Source of the DNA: Nostoc sp. FACHB-152
Lineage (GTDB): Bacteria; Cyanobacteriota; Cyanobacteriia; Cyanobacteriales; Nostocaceae
Length of the DNA stretch: 50,048 nt
NCBI RefSeq assembly: GCF_014697475.1
Contig: NZ_JACJRV010000051.1
Span: 1 to 50,048, forward strand
Direction: 5' to 3'
Positions 44,701 through 50,048 of the stretch are shown here, in pieces (positions within the stretch are counted from its first letter, which is position 1; each line of letters opens with the position of its first letter). A program made the position numbers and the translations under genes. Below the pieces are notes generated by a model that ran no database searches, was not told the DNA's origin, and saw only the letters and a list, made by a program, of their open reading frames with translations.

Positions 44701-45971
44701 CGATCGCCAGTTTAATTAGTTTATTTGATCAAAGTAACGGCGAAATCATTCAAGTGAGCGATCGCGACGGCTTGCAACCAGTTAAAACAACCGAATCTTT
44801 ACTAGGTAGTACTTTAGTGATTAATATTGGGGCAACCGCCACCGAAATGGCCTTAGTTGATATCCCCGAAAATCTCCTGCAATTAGCGCACCATGACTTC
44901 ATGCTGCATAGTTTTGCCTACGCTAGTAAAGGTATTGAACAAGATATTATCTGCCAATTACTCATTCCGCCCAAATACCGACAACCACGTACAACAAATC
45001 AAGAAGATAGTTCAAGCAATACCAGTAACCTGTGGCATTGGCAACCTACCTTTCTCGAAGTTGACAAAATGCAGTGGCAGAGTTTGGAATTAGATAATTT
45101 AGACTTACCCAGAGCCGGAGAAGCGGATTTAGGCGTGCGTATTCGTTTACAGCAGCGTCTTGAAAGTTCCCTGTTAGGACAAGCTCTATTAGAAGCGGCC
45201 CTAGCTTTAAAGTTAATTTTGCAACATCAAGAAACTTTTACTCTGACCTTAGCAGACCAAAGGTGGGTACTGCAACGGCGAGACTTAGAAAATCAAGTAT
45301 TCATCCCCTTTGTGCGGCGGCTTAACCGCGAACTTAACAAATTATTAGTTGCGCGGGGTATTCCCACCGAAGCCATCAATCAAGCTGTCTTAACTGGTGG
45401 AGTTGCGTCCTTAGGAGTAGTCCACCATTGGCTACGGCAAAAATTCCCCAACGCCAAGCTTATTCAAGACGCGTATCTTGGTGAAAATGGCGCACCCAAT
45501 TGCAGCCGAGTTGCCTATGGCTTGGCGATGTTACCCCTGCACTCCCAGATTTTAGAAGAATCAAGGCAACAATACACAGACTATTTCTTATTTACTGAAT
45601 TGCTACGACTATTACCAGAACGTACCTTATCTTTTAATGAAGTTCTTCAATTATTCGAGGCACGGGGAATTAATACCAGTATTTGCCAGCAAAGATTATT
45701 AGCGTTCTTAGAAGGTGAATTACCGCCAGGTTTGATCCCTTCACTACCTGAGTCTGCATGGTTAACGCAAAACTCACATGATAATTTAGATTATCAGGCG
45801 ATCGCATCCGCACCCCTTTTTGAAAAGCAAGGTAATCTTACCTATCGTCCCAATTGCCAACAATTATTAGTGTTACGCCGCTATTTAGAAGCAGTCAAAG
45901 CCAGTACCCAGCAATCATTAGAAGAACCATACATAGTTAATTTTGCTCAAGTTCAAGCCTCTGCTAAGTAG
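41718..45971 (+). CDS. large protein with C-terminal Hsp70-like ATPase domain
   Basis: The 1417-residue protein starts with GTG at 41718. Residues about 1-190 are helical with coiled-coil stretches (LKSELATLIQPLQAELTALLQERSTLMQEIRLLEQKR). About 190-800 are low-complexity, rich in Ser, Pro, Glu, Thr and Gln, and probably disordered. From residue 808 an actin/Hsp70-type ATPase domain begins with GIDLGTTGISAALL, has LVINIGATATEMALVDI, and reaches a late glycine-rich loop near 1227 (AVLTGGVASLG). The last 150 residues are helical. Members with long disordered leaders may be cyanobacterial Hsp70-like cell-organisation proteins; the role is unknown. It is monocistronic. Confidence 0.83.
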   Translation: MTSRADEIQKLIADIDNLLTNNGKRLPKLLSAQAPEAKEVLERVRNFLVKLKETEESQGNISQPTGKIQPSPLLTKFAEQVNPPSDQQQPEPTENAVTSSQLKSELATLIQPLQAELTALLQERSTLMQEIRLLEQKRLQNYSISQQLANQEQIIGEFLQVLMGRLVPTVAPHIKENAAQDTPVASTFNYSSPELTPSSIPYSLESSAQVERLSQFAKELDQRLLSLDGTLNFVFEALQRNINTYHESLSQALAKMHSTGLQGEQLMVSFLNNLTQHLQQQTSIIQSEAVGVARETPPRSLFPTKDNTTTLESIKPANKTPEIATSSVELPELGLEPVPVNNPPEDVAANDLDAMLLELTGNSPQPENTPEPAIELEFADLELGIGNWQNLEQPSSEAFFMESPSVSSEVAIPSQKASTNLLDSLPPPIELPEDSELTDEVDQLYASLFTITPIPEPSVDVTPTEQTEDFFTLNTSDTQSSTPFLEEQEQTADLFAVDPSDVAQTQTSNVVPPDNTVQESSLFTPNAEDEPHSVTEKLPTTEPGNQVDNIFTQSDAGLLELGNLHPQQPTVSSQFPDLSSDFQQELFFEEESTLPATTLSYSRADTDKISLQPSHTDTISSLTELFAEVSSEEQLWPGLSPSEILVTLDEPSPDAAIKAETHEHFSDTYIAALPQENLLSPEIIQSANVPEISFNEEQLQQLNQDLANFDELLNYQPPLEPNLYSLEDSQEAQNVAVPNPQTIDNAPNVAFSRPAVPPVAPISLPQTEVDLNFSPTNEKKKEVTVTGSGAENQLENPIDVDDSVWYLGIDLGTTGISAALLNRSQSVVYPIYWSAENIPGATSFQQHSFRLPAEVYLPTATSTQAKAAQQKISPYSAQLKPYLQVAIPYKSEQQKWEPVLQFNEFSAGPLIWVVRSLSKLLLTLKSDRQSTTQGLVATAVGIDQPAFHTIINKIAGVICTSPSGWPEQYRFNVREALLTSKIIQHPQQVFFIEEAIASLISLFDQSNGEIIQVSDRDGLQPVKTTESLLGSTLVINIGATATEMALVDIPENLLQLAHHDFMLHSFAYASKGIEQDIICQLLIPPKYRQPRTTNQEDSSSNTSNLWHWQPTFLEVDKMQWQSLELDNLDLPRAGEADLGVRIRLQQRLESSLLGQALLEAALALKLILQHQETFTLTLADQRWVLQRRDLENQVFIPFVRRLNRELNKLLVARGIPTEAINQAVLTGGVASLGVVHHWLRQKFPNAKLIQDAYLGENGAPNCSRVAYGLAMLPLHSQILEESRQQYTDYFLFTELLRLLPERTLSFNEVLQLFEARGINTSICQQRLLAFLEGELPPGLIPSLPESAWLTQNSHDNLDYQAIASAPLFEKQGNLTYRPNCQQLLVLRRYLEAVKASTQQSLEEPYIVNFAQVQASAK

Positions 45972-46218
45972 CTCAACCTAAAAAATAAAATGTAGGGGAG
46001 GCAGTTGCGTGGGCGGGTACAAGCGCCAGTCGCTACAACGGAGGTAACCTCCGCAACGCGCTGGCTCAACTGGAACTGGCGTTGTGTTGTCGCACAGCGC
46101 AACGCACTATGATGGTATTCGCATATCTTATGGTTGCAACCTTTTGAACCCAGATTCCGCAGGTGCGCTCATAAATGCTGTATTTTTGAAAATGACCTAA
46201 ATGCTGCATTTTAGAAGC
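45972..46218. repeat. repeat-rich intergenic region
   Basis: A GC-rich dispersed repeat at 46023-46082 begins GCGCCAGTCGCTACAACGG, includes a perfect hairpin (CGGAGGT-A-ACCTCCG, 46039-46053) and ends near CTGGCGTTGTG. A direct repeat follows (AAATGCTGTATTTTTG at about 46173 and AAATGCTGCATTTT at about 46200) just ahead of an IS-derived ORF, resembling the terminus of an insertion sequence. Confidence 0.55.
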
Positions 46219-46326
46219 ATGACAGCATCACCATTAGATATCAGAGTACAGGATATTGACCACTGCGGCATAGTTGCAGGCATCTGTGATGAGATGAATC
46301 TAGTGGGTCATTTGGCATGGTCATAG
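46219..46326 (+). pseudogene. 5' fragment of a DUF4277 (IS1634-type) transposase, interrupted
   Basis: ATG at 46219 opens MTASPLDIRVQDIDHCGIVAGICDEMNL, which matches the usual N-terminus of DUF4277/IS1634-type transposases (HCGIVAGICDE). The reading frame is cut after MNLV at 46300-46306 by the IS630-type inverted repeat, and stops at 46326. The right-hand flank (47022 onward) does not continue the transposase, so the remnant was probably truncated before or by other events. Confidence 0.6.
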
Positions 46327-47022
46327 CCATAGAAAAAATTTAATGGCAAATTAAAAATATGAACTGTTAAATCTAAGGAGGGCAATGTAAATATGTCACG
46401 TTGTCCAAAAAATCCACTACGCCCCTTGACTGAACAAGGTGTTGAAACTTGCCCTAATGCTGTTTTACACGCTTGGCTCAAACAACAATTGAGTGATATT
46501 ATCCAGTCTTTGCCACAAAGTGCAACAGTTTTATCTATTCAGGATAACCACGCTTTATGGTCAAGTTGGCGGCAAGGATTAAAAGTTAAATTTACCTTAC
46601 CTGAAGAACTCCCACCTTTGCGGATGCTACTGGTGTGTGACAATTTGGTTGGCCATAAGACTCCTGATTTCGTGGTTTGGCTATGCCATCAAGGTATTCT
46701 CCCCTTGTATACTCCTTTGGGTGGCAGTTGGCTTAACATGGCAGAGTCTATTCAACGCATTCTTAAACATCGCGCACTCGATAGCCAACATCCCAAAACC
46801 TCTGGGCAAATTATTGACTGGCTAGAAACTGTCGTACATTTTTGGAATCAAAACCCAACTCCATTTTCATGGGCAGGTAAACGATCCGCTCGTCGTTAAC
46901 TTACTCGTCGGCGATCGCACCAACATCGATTAGGCGGTTCCGGAGCTTGTATTATTCGACATATTAGAACTCCTAAAACTATTTTGCAAAAATGGCTATG
47001 ACCATGCCAAATGACCCACTAG
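46300..47022. mobile_element. shortened IS630-type element with perfect 31-bp inverted repeats
   Basis: Arms at 46300-46330 and 46992-47022 are perfect inverted repeats of 31 bases, beginning CTAGTGGGTCATTTGGCATG. If the duplicated TA (46301-46302 and 47020-47021) is the target, the element is 46303-47019 and the target was CTAG, as expected for IS630/Tc1-type insertion. At about 717 bases it is shorter than complete IS630 elements (about 1.1-1.2 kb), because the first transposase half is missing. It holds the broken transposase described next. Confidence 0.8.
46393..47001 (+). pseudogene. IS630-family transposase, N-terminal truncated and stop-interrupted
   Basis: An ORF of 168 residues starts at 46393 behind AAGGAGG (46375-46381). 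It carries the C-terminal part of the DDE domain: [36 protein letters not shown] and [20 protein letters not shown]. It ends WAGKRSARR and stops at 46897-46899. Beyond the stop the same frame continues TRRRSHQHRLGGSGAC to 47001, which is the normal tail of such transposases, so an in-frame stop mutation cut it. The N-terminal helix-turn-helix half is absent; only 62 bases separate the left inverted repeat from the start codon. It is probably inactive. Confidence 0.82.
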
Positions 47023-47084
47023 TGTCAGTCTTTGAAAACTGACCCTTGCTTCATTGATCAAACAGTAAGTTTTTACACAAGTTA

Positions 47085-47136
47085 GTAGACGCGTACTGCT
47101 TCGCAGAACCCGCAGAGTAGCGGCTTGTCGTCAGAT
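47085..47136. repeat. dispersed repeat, copy 2
   Basis: Begins GTAGACGCG and has TAGCGGCTTGTCGT before TCAGATATT, as in the copy at 19399-19456. It lies between the IS630-type element and the FAD oxidoreductase gene. Confidence 0.6.
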
Positions 47137-47206
47137 ATTAACATTTCGTAACCCAGAGTTGGAAATTAGGAAGCCAGCAAGGATACGATCTTAATTAGGA
47201 ACTCTG

Positions 47207-48769
47207 ATGAAATCAACTTTTATGTCTAGTTCGCTCACAGAAAAAATTCTTTCCCAATTACCTGGTGATGTTTTGCAAGGTTTGCGTCGCACGGATGACA
47301 TTCTGAGATCGATTCGAGAGAACACTGCACCAACACCAACAGTAGTCAAAGACAATCAACAAAATTTAGGCGATGTAGATTGGGATGTAATCATCTGTGG
47401 CGGGACTTTAGGCATTTTAATTGGTTGTGCCTTAGCTATACGGGGATGGCGTGTGGCCTTAATTGAAAGAGGAATCCTCCGAGGCAGAAAGCAAGAATGG
47501 AATATTTCACGGCAAGAATTAGTAGTGTTCTTACAGTTAAACCTGCTGACAGAGGAAGAATTAGAAACAGCGATCGCAACTCAATATAACCCAGCACGAG
47601 TTAGTTTTTGCGGAGGTACAGAAGTTTGGGTAGAGAACGTTCTGAATATTGGTGTTGATCCTGTATATCTGCTAGAAATTTTAAAAACAAAATTTCTGGC
47701 TTCTGGTGGACAGTTATTAGAAAATACACCTTTTAATGAAGCAGTAATTCACCCTGATGGCGTGAGAGTAAATAACCAATTCAAAGCTAGGTTGTTAATC
47801 GATGCAATGGGACATCTTTCTCCTATTACTAAACAAGCACGTCAAGGCAAAAAACCCAATGCCCTATGTTTAGTTGTAGGAAGTTGCGCCCAAGGTTTCC
47901 CAGACAATAACTCCGGTGATTTATTATTATCGTTTACATCATTGCAAAATCAATGCCAATACTTTTGGGAAGCATTTCCCGCTAGAGATGGCAGAACTAC
48001 TTATTTGTTTACCTACATGGATGCACATCCACAACGTTTGAGTTTAGAAGATTTATTTGAGGAGTATCTGCGTCTTCTCCCAAAATATCAAGGTATTGAA
48101 TTACATCAATTAAAATTTCAACGCGCCTTATTTGGTTTCTTTCCTAGTTACCGCGAAAGCCCACTAAAACTACATTGGAATAAGATTTTACTAGTGGGAG
48201 ATAGTAGTGGCAATCAATCCCCCTTGAGTTTTGGTGGCTTTGGGGCAATGCTGCGACACCTGAAGCGTTTAACTTTTGGGGTTGAAGAAGCATTACAAAC
48301 CAATCAGTTATCAGCGAAAGCTGTATCATTACTGCAACCATATCAACCAAGTTTGAGTGTGACTTGGTTATTTCAAAAAGCGATGAGTGTAGGTATAAAT
48401 CAAAATATCAGCCCAGAGCAAATTAATCAACTGCTTTCTGCGGTATTTACACAAATGCAACAGTTAGGTGAACCAGTACTCAAGCCATTTTTGCAAGATA
48501 TAGTTCAGTTTTCAGCATTAACAAAAACACTTATCAAAACGGGATTATCTCATCCAGTATTAGTTGCTAAAATAATTCCGCAAGTTGGTATACTAAATTT
48601 ACTTGATTGGACAGTGCATTACAGTAATTTAGCTGCTTATACAACTTTATTTCATCTCAGTCCAATGTTAGAAAATTGGATTAAAAATCAACCAAATTCA
48701 CAACAATATTATTGGCATCGCTTAATAGATGCTTGGAAATATGGTTCTGGCTCTGATTACTACAATTAA
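47207..48769 (+). CDS. FAD-dependent oxidoreductase
   Basis: The 520-residue protein has an N-terminal dinucleotide-binding motif, DWDVIICGGTLGILIGCALAIRGWRVALIERG (about residues 58-89), in the pattern hhhhGGTxGxxxG. A second FAD-contact region reads ILLVGDSSGNQSPLSFGGFGAMLRHL (about 327-352), with GDxxG typical of flavin-dependent dehydrogenases and lycopene-cyclase-like proteins. Substrate is unknown; a carotenoid, isoprenoid or quinone role is possible. The start is either Met1 at 47207 or Met6 at 47222, with weak ribosome-binding sites in both cases; 47207 was kept for length. It is convergent with nadC. Confidence 0.8.
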   Translation: MKSTFMSSSLTEKILSQLPGDVLQGLRRTDDILRSIRENTAPTPTVVKDNQQNLGDVDWDVIICGGTLGILIGCALAIRGWRVALIERGILRGRKQEWNISRQELVVFLQLNLLTEEELETAIATQYNPARVSFCGGTEVWVENVLNIGVDPVYLLEILKTKFLASGGQLLENTPFNEAVIHPDGVRVNNQFKARLLIDAMGHLSPITKQARQGKKPNALCLVVGSCAQGFPDNNSGDLLLSFTSLQNQCQYFWEAFPARDGRTTYLFTYMDAHPQRLSLEDLFEEYLRLLPKYQGIELHQLKFQRALFGFFPSYRESPLKLHWNKILLVGDSSGNQSPLSFGGFGAMLRHLKRLTFGVEEALQTNQLSAKAVSLLQPYQPSLSVTWLFQKAMSVGINQNISPEQINQLLSAVFTQMQQLGEPVLKPFLQDIVQFSALTKTLIKTGLSHPVLVAKIIPQVGILNLLDWTVHYSNLAAYTTLFHLSPMLENWIKNQPNSQQYYWHRLIDAWKYGSGSDYYN

Positions 48770-48791
48770 TTCAGTGCTAGCAGTTTGTCTT

Positions 48792-49658
48792 TTATCCTGA
48801 AATTTTCATACTCAAATCCAACCATTTAGACTGAGTAATTGGCGCACTACTAGATATATAGTTAACACCTGTCTCCGCCACAGCACGAATAGTCTCTAAT
48901 GTCACGTTTCCTGACGCTTCAATTTTTACCCTACTATCCTGCTGGCGAATTAACTGCACTGCCTCACGCATTAGCTCTGGCGACATATTATCCAACATAA
49001 TAATGTCTGCTTTATATTCTAAAGCCTCTTTCACTTGCTCTAAATTTTCCGTCTCTACTTCGATCGTTAAAGGATAAGGGATTTTGGCGCGAATTCGAGT
49101 AATAGCTTCTCCAATTCCACCAGCCGCCGCAATATGATTGTCTTTAATCATCACCGCATCATCCAAACCCATCCGGTGATTAATCGCGCCGCCTAAAACA
49201 GTTGCGTACTTTTCCAGTAATCTTAACCCAGGCGTAGTTTTACGCGTATCCACAAACCGAGTAGGTAAATCAGCAATTTCTTTTACATATTTATTAGTTA
49301 AGGTTGCAATCCCACTCAAACGCATAGCTAAGTTGAGAGCAACCCGTTCTCCCATAAGCAAAGCATCTAATGAACCATGCATTTCAGCCACTACTTCTCC
49401 TTGTTCACAGAATGATCCTTCATCAGCAGTAGCTACAAAGCTCACGTTTTCATTCAAAAGTTGAAATACTCGTGCTGCAATTGGTAAGCCAGCAATTATT
49501 CCTGGTGCTTTGGCTATCCATTTAGCGGTTCCTGGCGTAACATCTGCGGCTAAAAGACTATTTGTAGTGCGATCGCCCCGACCAACATCCTCCAGTAACC
49601 AGCCACGTAACAGAGGATCTAATACTAACCAAGGCGGCAAAACACCCAAATTGCTCAC
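48792..49658 (-). CDS. nadC: nicotinate-nucleotide pyrophosphorylase (quinolinate phosphoribosyltransferase)
   Basis: The 288-residue protein matches NadC. It converts quinolinate and PRPP to nicotinate mononucleotide in NAD biosynthesis. The signatures are WLLEDVGRGDRTTNSLL, GERVALNLAMRLSGIATLT, DTRKTTPGLRLLEKYA, AINHRMGLDDAVMIKDNHI, TIEVETENLEQVKEAL, DIIMLDNMSPELMREAV and VKIEASGNVTLETIRAVAETGVNYIS. All the expected Arg, Lys and His residues that bind phosphates and quinolinate are in these blocks. Length is usual. It precedes the rrn operon in the opposite direction. Confidence 0.95.
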   Translation of the reverse strand: MSNLGVLPPWLVLDPLLRGWLLEDVGRGDRTTNSLLAADVTPGTAKWIAKAPGIIAGLPIAARVFQLLNENVSFVATADEGSFCEQGEVVAEMHGSLDALLMGERVALNLAMRLSGIATLTNKYVKEIADLPTRFVDTRKTTPGLRLLEKYATVLGGAINHRMGLDDAVMIKDNHIAAAGGIGEAITRIRAKIPYPLTIEVETENLEQVKEALEYKADIIMLDNMSPELMREAVQLIRQQDSRVKIEASGNVTLETIRAVAETGVNYISSSAPITQSKWLDLSMKISG

Positions 49659-49768
49659 GACTTTCTATATTCTTCAGTAACTTCAGAAAATACTATAGCC
49701 CATAACCCTTACTCACCAAGGATTACATAAGACAAAAACAAAGATGTCAAAAAAAGATGGGAAAAGTG

Positions 49769-49797
49769 TTGACACTTCAGTGGAGCTTCGTTATATT
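49769..49797 (+). promoter_or_regulatory. rrn operon promoter (-35/-10)
   Basis: TTGACA at 49769-49774, a 17-base spacer, and TATATT at 49792-49797, a near-consensus sigma-70-type promoter upstream of the 16S gene. The transcript would start near 49804, giving a leader of about 145 bases. This is the strongest promoter I can point to in the window. Confidence 0.8.
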
Positions 49798-49803
49798 AGA
49801 TAA

Positions 49804-49948
49804 GTGCCTGAGAAGCGGACGCAAAAAAGCGGCGCGGTCAGGAACCGAACCTAGAAAATATTATAGTTTGAAAGCCATTATAAAACAAGCCTGCGTCAAG
49901 TAAATAAAAGAACCAGGCTAAGGTTAAAAAAGCGTAGCCAAAGGAATC
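49804..49948 (+). promoter_or_regulatory. rRNA leader region
   Basis: The leader between the promoter and 16S rRNA holds a GC-rich segment (AGCGGCGCGGTCAGGAACC, about 49828-49847) and a short hairpin AGCCTG (49888-49893) with CAGGCT (49914-49919). Leaders of this type carry antitermination and processing signals; no clear boxA match could be picked out. Confidence 0.45.

Positions 49949-50048
<100 letters not shown>

Noticed and set aside
46393-46899. Reading the IS630 ORF as an intact transposase
   Set aside because: The N-terminal half is missing and the normal C-terminal tail lies beyond an in-frame stop.

Overview
The window is about 50 kb of chromosome from a filamentous, probably heterocyst-forming cyanobacterium (Nostocales: Nostoc, Tolypothrix, Calothrix or a relative). 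The evidence is the many HIP1 octamers (GCGATCGC), heptamer and short dispersed repeats typical of that order, a low-to-moderate GC content, cyanobacterial families (DUF928, DUF1822, TPS/FHA, an HCF164-type thioredoxin, a NIL-domain ferredoxin), and a cyanobacterial 16S rRNA 5' end at the right edge. Assignment to a genus is not possible from this sequence alone.

Layout. 1-1200: a possible TTG-started small ORF and a cytoplasmic parvulin-type peptidyl-prolyl isomerase. 1433-12161 (all minus strand): a signalling and secretion island. It holds a TPS/FHA exoprotein with 390-bp tandem repeats, an exported TPR-CHAT protein, a small sigma-70-like factor, a DUF1822 protein, a membrane CHAT-CHASE2 protein and a secreted DUF928 protein. 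12763-21763: mostly housekeeping genes (leuC, leuD, an HCF164-like thioredoxin, NIL-ferredoxin, DUF3616, CHAD, hisS) separated by repeat-rich spacers. 21895-24465: a single-chain fusion of a PD-(D/E)XK nuclease and a DNA methyltransferase, probably a one-gene restriction-modification system.

24579-33744: an accessory metabolic cluster of ten genes on alternating strands: HpcH/HpaI aldolase, two paralogous alpha/beta hydrolases flanking a BKACE-family protein, a SAM methyltransferase, a hydantoinase/dihydropyrimidinase-like amidohydrolase, an Asp/Asn beta-hydroxylase-like protein, a RidA-family protein, an SDR and an NTF2-like protein. The aldolase and the amidohydrolase keep all expected catalytic residues. 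Both hydrolases, the BKACE protein, the hydroxylase-like protein and the RidA-family protein have lost or replaced signature catalytic residues, and the SDR has the unusual Y-x6-K active site. This is the strongest candidate here for an undescribed pathway.

33777-41717: hypothetical proteins, a lipoprotein solute-binding protein without a permease, and a Crp/Fnr - DUF2232 - cobT operon. 41718-45971: a 1417-residue protein with an Hsp70-like ATPase domain behind about 800 residues of low-complexity sequence. 45972-47136: nested insertion-sequence debris (a DUF4277-type transposase start interrupted by a shortened IS630-type element with perfect 31-bp inverted repeats) and dispersed repeats. 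47207-49658: an FAD oxidoreductase and convergent nadC. 49769-50048: a strong rrn promoter, leader and the first ~100 bases of 16S rRNA.

Family assignments come from recalled motifs and gene context. No database search was run.
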